A stretch of DNA of 8,055 nt from Bacteroidetes bacterium CG2_30_32_10 (GTDB taxonomy: Bacteria > Bacteroidota > Bacteroidia > Bacteroidales > CG2-30-32-10): positions 1 to 8,055 of the forward strand of contig MNXO01000176.1 in NCBI GenBank assembly GCA_001872995.1, read 5' to 3'. The notes under the pieces were generated by a model that saw nothing but the letters and a program-made list of their open reading frames with translations, had not been told where the DNA came from and searched no databases. This document shows, piece after piece, positions 1-6,535 of this stretch; position 1 is the stretch's first letter, and every line of letters begins with the position of its first letter. The position numbers and the translations under genes were made by a program.

Positions 1-2635
1 AAATTAGAATGGTTGCATTTCTGAAGCCTTCTTCTTGCGGTGTAAAGCTAAATTCTATACTTTTTTTACTCATTGGCTCCATAACAAAGGGCGTTACATT
101 GCTGAGAATACGGTAATCGGGGGAATTTTTACCAACTATTTCTATTTTGTTAATTTTAACCTTGAATTTATTTGAATTTGTAATAAAATCAGGAATCGTA
201 TTATCTATTTCTGTTCCGATAAGCTGCTTATTAAAAACCACATCTTTGGTTTTTGGCATTGGCGATATTACCGAAAAAACACTATCTGAAATATCTTCAT
301 CTATATTCTTTTCGGTTGCAATAGCCCATATTTTTAAAGTATTATCTTTAGAAGAAGTGTAAATTCTGCTTCCATCATTGCTAATACAAACACTATAAAT
401 GGGACCATAATGTGCATCAATAGTAGTGAGAATCGTTCCAGAATATGCATCCCAAATTTTCATTGTATTGTCGTTACTAATGGTAAATATTTGATTACCA
501 TTTTTGCTAAAAACAGCACTATTAACCTCGTCTGTATGCCCTTTTAAAATCATTAAAAGGTTTCCGGTGGCAACATCCCAAATTTTTGCAACACTATCGG
601 AACAGGCTGAAACAATACGCAAACCATCAGGACTAAAATTGGCTTCATTGAACCTGCATTTTTTTTCTGTTATGGTATATAATATTGTTCCAGATGTTGC
701 ATTCCAAACTTTTAGCGTATTATCAAAACTTGCTGTTACAATTTTGTTGTCATCAAAGCTAAAATTGGCACTTTTAACAATATCGGTATGACCAATAAGC
801 TTAAAAATAAGTTTTCCTGAAGTTGCATTCCAAACCCTTGCTGTATTATCGCTACTTGCTGATACAATTTTATCCGATTTAGTATTAAAACGGACATAAT
901 TAACATCTTTGAAATGCTCTTTTAAAATTGAAACAAGACAAATTCCATTGGTAACATCAAAAATTCTAATTGCACTTTCGGAGTTTGTAGAAGCAGCAAT
1001 TCTTTTCCCATCATTACTAAAATCGACACTTAGCACATCTCCTTTGTATGATTTAAGCATAAAAATCAATTTCCCTGTTTTTGAATTAAAAAAATAAATA
1101 TCTTTTCCTCCCACTGCAATAACATCGTCGTTGGGACTTATGGCAATAGAATGCGCCAAGGTTTGAATTGAATTTGTATTCAAAAACTGAATGCCTCCAT
1201 TTATTAGTAATGTTTTTGCTCTAATCAAATAATTGTTGCTAATTGTATTAGGCACATTCCATTTGTATTTTAAATCTTTTGCATTGCCAATGAAGTTCCA
1301 AGCCTTACCTCCATCAGCAGAATATTCCAAAGTAACAGGTGTTGATGAATTGATACCTTTCCAAGTAATAATAGTATCGGTGCCTACCACAAATACTTCT
1401 GCCCCATTGGGTGATTTGATTAATAATGTACTTTGTATAGAGTTTTCTACAAAACCGGCATTAAGAGATACCGTGTTGTCTTTACACATAGAGGTTTTAA
1501 ATGTAAGTTGTGCGAATTTTTTAGTAACATCTTTTGCTGTATAAATTATGGTAAGCTTTTTCTCTTCTTTTGGTTCTATAACGAAAGGAAATTTGAAGTT
1601 TTCCTTGATTTTAAACTCCGGTTTATTAATTTTGATTTGATTGATGATTATTTGTTGGTTGGGAGCTGTTATGCTTAAGACAAGTTCTTTGCTTTCATTA
1701 ATAGGCACTTTGCCAAAAGAAAGCGAAGTTGGTTGAGTAGAAATTACTAGAATCTTATTTTGTGGCACTTCCAAATTAGCAGTAGTAAAAAAATCTCTCG
1801 TTTTTAGCGATAAATTAGAATATTGAGAGCATAAGTTGTTGCTTTTCCAAACTATTTCTGAATATTTTAATTTTTGAGCATTATTGAGTATTGAAATTAC
1901 GGCTGTTTTAATTTCTGTATCGTTATATACTTTTTCAAAGTAAATGCCTCCTGTTTTCGATGATGAGTTTTTTAATACATCGGGCAATTTATTGCTAATC
2001 GAAATACTATAAAGACTTATATTATTAATAAGTGCTTGATTTATAATTTCTTTTTCACTGCCATTCGATTGTCCATCGGTAATTATAATTACTATTTTTT
2101 TGTTTGTCGCTTCTTTGGTTATTTGAAACGCTCCAAAAGGACTATCTAGAAGGGCTGCATTAAAGCTAGTTCCGTTTTTTATGGTGAGTGTATTAATACT
2201 GGTTAAAAGTTTTTGTGGGTTCTTAGTAAAGTCGCAATTTAAATAACTTTTATCATCGAAACTGGTAATGGCACATTCCGAGATTTCGAGAGGAAGCATA
2301 TTAATAATTTCCGTTGCTGTTTTTTTGGCAAAGCTAAAATAATTGCCAGCCATTGAAGCAGAAACATCAATGGCAATCACCACAGAAATAGGTAGTGGAT
2401 TATCGCTTTTAGGATTTGTAACACTAATAATATCTGCAGGATTTCCGCCTTCCAAAATAACAACTTCTTCGGGTTTAATATCAATTACCTGATTGGCATT
2501 ATTATCTATTGCAATAAATTTGGCTTTGTAAATTGGAAATTCTGCGGCATTAATATCGTAAAGTGTAAAACTCTGCGATTTAACCAATGAAGATGTTATT
2601 AGCAAAAAAAATAATGAAAAATAAACCCTCAACAT
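1..2635 (-). CDS. Large secreted vWA / HYDIN-like / WD40 multidomain protein (3' end off the window)
   Basis: I translated the minus strand line by line from the ATG at 2635 and found 878 codons without a stop; the frame runs off the left edge, so the C-terminus is missing. Residues 1-21 are a typical signal peptide (MLRVYF, hydrophobic core, cut near VKSQS). Residues about 82-255 form a von Willebrand factor A domain with a complete MIDAS metal site: D90-S92-S94 (DVSAS), T156 (NGTS) and D187 (ITDG). About 300-395 is a HYDIN/ASPM-like Ig module (LSFGKVP at 305-311). About 404-480 is an Ig-like module beginning SPNGAEV (408-414) with ITW at 423-425. About 491-775 are seven WD40 repeats, enough for one closed propeller. 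From about 783 to the edge is a second HYDIN-like module. No catalytic domain is visible. The likely role is protein binding or adhesion outside the cytoplasm. A type IX secretion tail or an OmpA domain could lie in the unseen part. The specific function is unknown. Confidence 0.93.
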   Translation of the reverse strand, partial: MLRVYFSLFFLLITSSLVKSQSFTLYDINAAEFPIYKAKFIAIDNNANQVIDIKPEEVVILEGGNPADIISVTNPKSDNPLPISVVIAIDVSASMAGNYFSFAKKTATEIINMLPLEISECAITSFDDKSYLNCDFTKNPQKLLTSINTLTIKNGTSFNAALLDSPFGAFQITKEATNKKIVIIITDGQSNGSEKEIINQALINNISLYSISISNKLPDVLKNSSSKTGGIYFEKVYNDTEIKTAVISILNNAQKLKYSEIVWKSNNLCSQYSNLSLKTRDFFTTANLEVPQNKILVISTQPTSLSFGKVPINESKELVLSITAPNQQIIINQIKINKPEFKIKENFKFPFVIEPKEEKKLTIIYTAKDVTKKFAQLTFKTSMCKDNTVSLNAGFVENSIQSTLLIKSPNGAEVFVVGTDTIITWKGINSSTPVTLEYSADGGKAWNFIGNAKDLKYKWNVPNTISNNYLIRAKTLLINGGIQFLNTNSIQTLAHSIAISPNDDVIAVGGKDIYFFNSKTGKLIFMLKSYKGDVLSVDFSNDGKRIAASTNSESAIRIFDVTNGICLVSILKEHFKDVNYVRFNTKSDKIVSASSDNTARVWNATSGKLIFKLIGHTDIVKSANFSFDDNKIVTASFDNTLKVWNATSGTILYTITEKKCRFNEANFSPDGLRIVSACSDSVAKIWDVATGNLLMILKGHTDEVNSAVFSKNGNQIFTISNDNTMKIWDAYSGTILTTIDAHYGPIYSVCISNDGSRIYTSSKDNTLKIWAIATEKNIDEDISDSVFSVISPMPKTKDVVFNKQLIGTEIDNTIPDFITNSNKFKVKINKIEIVGKNSPDYRILSNVTPFVMEPMSKKSIEFSFTPQEEGFRNATILI
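311..1165 (-). repeat. Seven WD40 repeats, one predicted beta-propeller, inside the large secreted protein
   Basis: Residues about 491-775 contain seven units of about 40-42 residues. Most show the GH...V..(A/V)xFS.(D/N)G..I.(T/S)(A/S)S.D(N)T.(K/R)(V/I)W(N/D) pattern. Clear strand-c/d signatures are RVWN (600-603), KVWN (642-645), KIWD (684-687), KIWD (726-729) and KIWA (768-771). GHTD occurs twice, starting at about 615 and 699. The first two units are degenerate: they end in YFFN and RIFD instead of a WD dipeptide. Seven blades is the usual number for a closed propeller, so the domain looks complete. Two adjacent blades are also similar as DNA: the 14-base string gttgcattccaaac occurs at 696-709 and 822-835, exactly 42 codons apart, which points to blade duplication. 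Confidence 0.9.
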
Positions 2636-2662
2636 GTTTTTGTTTTAATGAATAAATATTCA

Positions 2663-2670
2663 CAAAATTA
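2663..2670 (-). promoter_or_regulatory. Bacteroidota -7 box for the vWA/WD40 gene
   Basis: Read on the minus strand, these bases are TAATTTTG, an exact match to the Bacteroidota -7 consensus TAnnTTTG. The box lies 27 bases upstream of the ATG, so transcription would begin about 20 bases before the start codon. The -33 element is weak: no TTTG lies at a spacing of 19-21 bases. The call rests on the -7 box and its position. No Shine-Dalgarno sequence precedes the start, which is normal in this phylum. Confidence 0.45.
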
Positions 2671-2757
2671 AACCATTAATGATAAAATAAAGCATAAAAC
2701 TTCAAATTAAACTGTTTTTATTAAAAGCTTTCGTATTTTTGCTGTGAATCGAAAATC

Positions 2758-2834
2758 TAATACCGACCTGCTAACAAGATAATTAAAATAAATCGCTTCG
2801 CTTTTATTTTAAAACAGTTAGTCAGTCGGCATTA
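2758..2834. repeat. Imperfect palindrome 1 with an inner AT-only hairpin
   Basis: The arms at 2758-2775 and 2817-2834 are complementary in three blocks: TAAT/ATTA, CCGAC/GTCGG and CTAAC/GTTAG. A single mismatch and a 3-base internal mismatch separate the blocks, giving at least 14 of 18 positions paired. Inside the arms is a second, perfect 10-bp stem (TTAAAATAAA at 2783-2792 with TTTATTTTAA at 2803-2812) around a 10-base loop. It lies between two divergent starts, so a normal gene-end terminator is unlikely. It could be a REP/MITE-like extragenic palindrome, an operator, or a structured leader of the flippase mRNA. The sequence does not decide among these. Confidence 0.6.
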
Positions 2835-2852
2835 ACAAAAACAAGCTAATAA

Positions 2853-2911
2853 TCCCGATAAAAAATTTTGTTAGTTTGGCTTTGCAAAACTTTACAAATT
2901 TTAAATCGGGA
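2853..2911. repeat. Long imperfect palindrome 2 (59 bases) upstream of the flippase gene
   Basis: The outer arms TCCCGAT (2853-2859) and ATCGGGA (2905-2911) match perfectly. They continue into AAAATTTTG-like and CAAATTTT-like arms. The centre AGTTTGGC (2873-2880) pairs 7 of 8 with GCAAAACT (2884-2891) around a TTT loop. Nearly the whole segment can therefore fold into one long hairpin with small bulges. It ends 44 bases before the flippase start and 18 bases separate it from palindrome 1. A leader RNA structure, a protein-binding site or a small non-coding repeat element are all possible. It has no terminal U-run of the kind expected for an intrinsic terminator. Confidence 0.6.
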
Positions 2912-2955
2912 CACTCTTTTGTTAACGTTTTAGTATAAATTGTTGAATAATTGAT

Positions 2956-4398
2956 ATGCTTAAGAAATTCATTAAAAACATTGCCTTAATTATCTTTCTT
3001 AATTTGCTTATCAAGCCATTCTGGATTTTGGGCATCGACCGTTCTGTTCAAAATACGCTGGGTGCCGAAGAATATGGATTTTATTATGCCATTTTCAACT
3101 TTTCTTTTTTGTTAAATATTTTGTTAGACTTTGGCATCACCAATTTTAACAATAAAAATATTGCTCAAAACAACCACTTACTTCGCAAGCACCTATCAAA
3201 CATAATTGTGCTTAAACTATTGCTTGCAATGGTTTATTTAACAATCACTTTAGTTGTTGCATTCATTATCAACTATTCTTTTGATCATATTATTCTGCTT
3301 TTAATATGTGCGTTCAACCAATTTCTTATATCTTTTGTGTTGTATTTACGTTCTAATCTATCGGGCTTGCATTTGTTTAAAGTTGATAGTATGATTTCGG
3401 TATTAGACCGGTTAATTATGATAATGGTATGTAGTATTCTTCTGTGGGGTGGGCTTCCCATCCAATTTAATGTAAAATGGTTTGTATATTCTCAAACATT
3501 CGCCTATTCAATAACTGCATTAATTACATTAATCATTGTTTTCAGAAAAGCAAAATCTAAGTTTCTGAAACTAAGCTGGAATTTTCCTTTTTCGTTGATG
3601 ATTATCAAGAAAAGTTTTCCATTTGCCATATTGGTATTGTTAATGACATTTTATAACCGCATCGACACGGTGATGATGGAAAGAATTTTACCTGATGGTG
3701 CAGTGCAATCGGGTATTTATGCCTCTGCCTATCGTTTACTTGATGCAACTAATATGATAGCCTATTTGTTTGCTGTGCTATTGTTGCCATTATTTTCAAA
3801 AATGCTTAAACACAAAGAATCGGTGGAAGAATTGGTGAAATTAGCCTTTACATTTCTTTTTATTGGTGCTGTGGTTATAGCAATTGGATGTAGTTTCTAT
3901 AGTACAGAACTAATGACGCTTATGTATAAAGACCACATTTCTGCATCAGCTCATGTATTTGGATATTTGATGTTTTGTTTTATCCCCATTTCCACCTCTT
4001 ATGTTTTTGGAACCTTGCTCACCGCTAATGGAAATTTAAAATATCTTAATATAATGGCTGCATGTGGTATGTTGCTAAATATTACCTTAAACTTAATTCT
4101 TATACCCAGATACTTTGCAACTGGCTCGGCAATTGCAAGTTTGACTACTCAATTTTTAACTTCGTTGGCGCAAATTGTAATTGTGCAAAGGGTTTTTAAA
4201 TTTAAAGTTAATTATAAATTCTTAAGCGTATTGCTATTGTTTGTAATAGGCGTTGTGTTGATAAATTATGCCTCCAAACTGCTACATTATAATTGGATGA
4301 TAAATTTTGTGATAATGACCGCAGCTTGTTTTATTTATGCAAACGTTATCCGATTATTAAATTTGAAGGCGATATTGAATATTGTCAAAAATGGTTAG
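2956..4398 (+). CDS. Oligosaccharide flippase family (Wzx-like, MOP superfamily) membrane protein
   Basis: The 480-residue product has the length and hydrophobic pattern of Wzx/RfbX-type exporters in the MOP superfamily, with roughly 12-14 membrane segments spread over the protein. These proteins flip lipid-linked oligosaccharides across the inner membrane. Supporting motifs are LGAEEYGFY (35-43) after the first helix, LLDFGITNF (56-64), YNRIDTVMM (233-241) and GIYASAYRLLD (253-263) in the middle, ANGNLKYLN (357-365), and TGSAIASL (389-396) near the C-terminal bundle. The start follows a basic MLKKFIKN leader and an A/T-rich stretch without a Shine-Dalgarno site. No glycosyltransferase gene adjoins it on its strand, so it is an orphan and its substrate cannot be told from the window. 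It converges on the yciH-type gene with only 25 bases between the stops. Family call firm; substrate unknown. Confidence 0.88.
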   Translation: MLKKFIKNIALIIFLNLLIKPFWILGIDRSVQNTLGAEEYGFYYAIFNFSFLLNILLDFGITNFNNKNIAQNNHLLRKHLSNIIVLKLLLAMVYLTITLVVAFIINYSFDHIILLLICAFNQFLISFVLYLRSNLSGLHLFKVDSMISVLDRLIMIMVCSILLWGGLPIQFNVKWFVYSQTFAYSITALITLIIVFRKAKSKFLKLSWNFPFSLMIIKKSFPFAILVLLMTFYNRIDTVMMERILPDGAVQSGIYASAYRLLDATNMIAYLFAVLLLPLFSKMLKHKESVEELVKLAFTFLFIGAVVIAIGCSFYSTELMTLMYKDHISASAHVFGYLMFCFIPISTSYVFGTLLTANGNLKYLNIMAACGMLLNITLNLILIPRYFATGSAIASLTTQFLTSLAQIVIVQRVFKFKVNYKFLSVLLLFVIGVVLINYASKLLHYNWMINFVIMTAACFIYANVIRLLNLKAILNIVKNG

Positions 4399-4423
4399 CT
4401 TATTTATTAGAATAATATGAAGT

Positions 4424-4768
4424 TTAGCCTCCAGCTTTTTTTACTTTATAATTTGCCAGTGTAAGCATTGAAAGAATTTTATCTCTAAAATCGCCCTGTA
4501 TCAGTATTTCATTATCTTTTACTGTTCCACCTACGCCGCATTTACTCTTTAGTTGTTTTCCAAGTTCTTTTAAATCGTCTTCTTTCCCTACAAAACCGGT
4601 TATTAATGTAACCTTTTTGCCTCCTCTCTGCTTTTTATCAAGTTGTATGCGAAGGTTTTGTTGCTGTGGTGGCAATGTTGCGGGTTGTTGTTTTTCAGAA
4701 AACTGGTATTTGTATTCAGGATTGGTAGAATAGACAATTCCTACAGGATTTCTTTTGTTATTTGTCAT
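4424..4768 (-). CDS. yciH: SUI1/eIF1-like translation factor (YciH type)
   Basis: This 114-residue protein carries a SUI1 domain over about residues 38-114, the fold of eukaryotic initiation factor eIF1. Visible hallmarks are the basic RGGKKVTLITGF stretch (48-59), KCGVGGTVKD (76-85), the IQGD(F)RD segment (90-96) and the C-terminal KVKKAGG. The N-terminus also matches bacterial YciH in having IVYST (11-15), and the length is close to the E. coli protein of about 108 residues, which supports the chosen start. Bacterial YciH has been linked to initiation fidelity or stress-time translation control, but its role is not settled. It is the last gene of the tpiA-prmA-yciH cluster, 8 bases after prmA, with A-rich sequence and no Shine-Dalgarno site before the ATG. 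Confidence 0.9.
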   Translation of the reverse strand: MTNNKRNPVGIVYSTNPEYKYQFSEKQQPATLPPQQQNLRIQLDKKQRGGKKVTLITGFVGKEDDLKELGKQLKSKCGVGGTVKDNEILIQGDFRDKILSMLTLANYKVKKAGG

Positions 4769-4776
4769 CTTTAATA

Positions 4777-5610
4777 TTATTTTTTAGTAAAATAAACAGC
4801 AACCCAATTGTTGTTTACCAAATGTTTCTGGTAAAACAGACCTTTCAACTCAGAAGTTTCTTTTATGATGGGTAAATCAGCTTCATAAAATCCGCTCATA
4901 ATCAATGTTCCTTTTTCATTTAAGCTTTTTGCATAAGTGGAGATATCATTTAAAAGAATGTTGCGATTGATATTGGCTAAAATAATATCGAATTTCAGAT
5001 TTTCTATCAATTTTGCATCGCCCAATATGGTTTCTATCACTGAATTATTTCTTTCGATATTCTCTTTCGTATTTTCGAAAGCCCATTCATCATTATCAAT
5101 TGCAACAATATTAGTAGCTCCTTTTTTATAAGCAAGTATTGCGAGAATGCCAGTACCACAACCCATATCGAGAAGGGTTTTGTTTTTTATATCCATCTCA
5201 AGCATCAATTGAATAACCAATGAAGTAGTTTCGTGGTGTGCCGTACCAAATGACATTTTTGGTTCAATAATTAGTTCAAATTCATAATTTGTATTTGATG
5301 GATGAAATGGTGCTCTTACATAACAGCGGTTTGCAATAAGGACAGGTTCAAAATTACTTTCCCATAAAGCATTCCAGTTTTGAGCAGGGATTTGTTTAGT
5401 GTTATAGGTAATCTTAAATAAATGTTTGTCGTTGAGTATAGGAAGGTTTTTTAATTGTTTTTCATCAAATAAACTTGCTGGAATATAAGCCTGTACTCCT
5501 TCGTCGGTATTTACAAAACTCTCGAAACCAAGTTCGCTAAGTTGCGCAATCAATATATCACTTCCTTGTTCTAAGGGAATTATCTTAAAATCAATTTCTA
5601 TGTAGTCCAT
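4777..5610 (-). CDS. prmA: Ribosomal protein L11 methyltransferase
   Basis: PrmA trimethylates ribosomal protein L11 at several amino groups using S-adenosylmethionine in the cytoplasm. The 277-residue product has both expected parts: an N-terminal substrate-recognition domain (about 1-95, ending NWNALWESNFEP at 78-89) and a class I methyltransferase domain. In the latter, IIEPKMSFGTAHHETTS (114-130) is the PrmA-type FGTG.H.TT loop, with alanine in place of the third glycine-like position. LLDMGCGTGILAI (146-158) is the SAM-binding motif I, AIDND (170-174) supplies the acidic ribose-binding residue, and LANINRN (211-217) is the active-site motif equivalent to NPP(Y/F). The gene starts 6 bases after the tpiA stop and ends 8 bases before yciH, so it is probably cotranscribed with both. 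The length is slightly below the E. coli enzyme (about 293 residues). Confidence 0.94.
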   Translation of the reverse strand: MDYIEIDFKIIPLEQGSDILIAQLSELGFESFVNTDEGVQAYIPASLFDEKQLKNLPILNDKHLFKITYNTKQIPAQNWNALWESNFEPVLIANRCYVRAPFHPSNTNYEFELIIEPKMSFGTAHHETTSLVIQLMLEMDIKNKTLLDMGCGTGILAILAYKKGATNIVAIDNDEWAFENTKENIERNNSVIETILGDAKLIENLKFDIILANINRNILLNDISTYAKSLNEKGTLIMSGFYEADLPIIKETSELKGLFYQKHLVNNNWVAVYFTKK

Positions 5611-5616
5611 TTTTAA

Positions 5617-6390
5617 TTAAAAAGATTGTATTATTTTCACAAAATCACTGGCAATGAGCGAAGCTCCACCAATTAAACCACCATCCACGTCGGGATTGGC
5701 GAATAGTTCTTTAGCATTTTTTGCATTACAGCTACCACCATAAAGTATAGAAATACTATTTGCAATTTGTTCTCCAAATTTATCGCTAACAACTTTGCGA
5801 ATAAATTTGTGCATTTCTTGTGCTTGTTGTGGAGTAGCATTTAAACCAGTGCCAATTGCCCAAACAGGTTCGTAAGCAATAATAACTTTCGAAATTTCTA
5901 AAGATGAAAGGTGAAACAAACCATCGTTGATTTGTTTTTTAACAACATCAAAGTAAATATTTGTGTTTCGTTCTTCAAGTCTTTCACCACAACAATAAAT
6001 AGGCAATAAATTATTTGAAAGCACAAGATTTATTTTTTTTGCTAACATTGCATTGCTTTCATTAAAATAATTTCTGCGTTCAGAATGTCCGATAATGATG
6101 TATTTCGCTCCAGTAGATTTAATCATTTGAGCTGAAACCTCGCCGGTGTAAGCTCCTTTTTCTTCTGAAGAGCAATTTTGTGCGGCAATGCTAATAAAAG
6201 GGTCGTCAATTAACAAATCGTTGATTGCTTTCAAATGTATAAAAGGGGGGGCGATGATAATATTATATTTTTCTGCAGATTGAGTAAAAGGGCTTGATAC
6301 AAGCAATTGTTTTATTTCTTTAACCAACAAAACACCTTCTTCCAGTGTTTTGTTCATTTTCCAGTTTCCAGCAACAATTTTTGTTCTCAT
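5617..6390 (-). CDS. tpiA: Triosephosphate isomerase
   Basis: The enzyme interconverts dihydroxyacetone phosphate and glyceraldehyde 3-phosphate in glycolysis and gluconeogenesis. The 257-residue sequence is a full-length TIM barrel with all catalytic residues: N9 and K11 in GNWKMN, H102 in IIIGHSERR, and E174 in AYEPVWAIGTG. The flexible loop 6 (PVWAIGTG, 175-182), the YGGS loop (217-220) and the GLIGGASL phosphate-binding segment (238-245) are intact. The ATG is followed directly by RTKIVAGNWKMN, the expected beginning of the family, so the start is secure. It is the first gene of a minus-strand cluster with prmA and yciH. A run of seven G (6245-6251 on the plus strand) encodes part of the conserved APPF segment; the frame stays open through it. 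I could not find a convincing promoter upstream. Confidence 0.97.
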   Translation of the reverse strand: MRTKIVAGNWKMNKTLEEGVLLVKEIKQLLVSSPFTQSAEKYNIIIAPPFIHLKAINDLLIDDPFISIAAQNCSSEEKGAYTGEVSAQMIKSTGAKYIIIGHSERRNYFNESNAMLAKKINLVLSNNLLPIYCCGERLEERNTNIYFDVVKKQINDGLFHLSSLEISKVIIAYEPVWAIGTGLNATPQQAQEMHKFIRKVVSDKFGEQIANSISILYGGSCNAKNAKELFANPDVDGGLIGGASLIASDFVKIIQSF

Positions 6391-6439
6391 TTTTATTGAA
6401 TTAGATTAATTATTTTTGACAGTAAAATTAGGTATTTTT

Positions 6440-6472
6440 TTTGAATGAAGCGGTTTTTGAATATTAATTTTG
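6440..6472 (+). promoter_or_regulatory. Bacteroidota promoter for the DUF6056-like gene
   Basis: A TTTG at 6440-6443 is followed by 21 bases and then TAATTTTG at 6465-6472. This fits the Bacteroidota -33/-7 pattern (TTTG, about 19-21 bases, TAnnTTTG). Transcription should begin near 6479, leaving a leader of about 55-60 bases before the ATG at 6536. The -33 box is the end of an eight-T tract, so it is less specific than the -7 box. Confidence 0.55.
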
Positions 6473-6480
6473 ATAAATTA

Positions 6481-6510
6481 CCCCATTTGAAAAGATAAAT
6501 AAAACTGGGG
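6481..6510 (+). promoter_or_regulatory. Hairpin in the 5' leader of the DUF6056-like gene
   Basis: CCCCA (6481-6485) pairs with TGGGG (6506-6510), and TTT (6486-6488) pairs with AAA (6502-6504) past a one-base bulge, enclosing a 13-base A-rich loop. The stem would lie at or within a few bases of the predicted transcript 5' end, so it might stabilise the mRNA. It is followed by GGAAGCCG and the palindrome TTTTATAAAA (6521-6530) just before the start codon. No riboswitch class is recognisable. Confidence 0.4.
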
Positions 6511-6535
6511 GGAAGCCGAATTTTATAAAATTTTA

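Larger units (their letters stand above)
2636..2955. other. Divergent intergenic region with promoter signal and two long palindromes
   Basis: This 320-base stretch separates the start of the vWA/WD40 gene (minus) from the start of the flippase gene (plus). I see no credible coding frame in it. It holds a -7 promoter box for the minus gene (2663-2670) and two long imperfect inverted repeats (2758-2834 and 2853-2911). The 44 bases before the flippase start are AT-rich. They contain no Shine-Dalgarno site and no exact TAnnTTTG box, so the flippase promoter could not be placed. Confidence 0.7.

Noticed and set aside
147..1678. Several short plus-strand open frames
   Set aside because: They lie antisense to the continuous, well-conserved vWA/WD40 reading frame and encode low-complexity hydrophobic peptides with no family resemblance.
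2758..2911. Invertible promoter of the Bacteroides capsule type
   Set aside because: The inverted arms are only about 25-40 bases apart, the pairing is imperfect, there is no recombinase gene nearby and no promoter box lies between the arms.
2912..2955. Promoter directly before the flippase gene
   Set aside because: The best candidates (TATAAATTG near 2934 with TTTG at 2918-2921) have wrong spacing and mismatches to TAnnTTTG.
4400..4415. Small hairpin TTATT/AATAA between the converging flippase and yciH genes as a bidirectional terminator
   Set aside because: Only five A-T pairs and no clear U-run; too weak to call.
4937..5131. Plus-strand open frame of 64 codons
   Set aside because: It is antisense to the methyltransferase core of prmA, whose motifs are intact, so it is a shadow.
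6245..6251. Seven-G run in tpiA as a frameshift or sequencing error
   Set aside because: The frame runs correctly through the conserved APPF segment and all catalytic residues follow in frame.
6507..6515. GGGGGGAAG as a Shine-Dalgarno site for the DUF6056-like gene
   Set aside because: It is about 20 bases from the ATG, too far, and most of it is used in the leader stem; Bacteroidota rarely use such sites.
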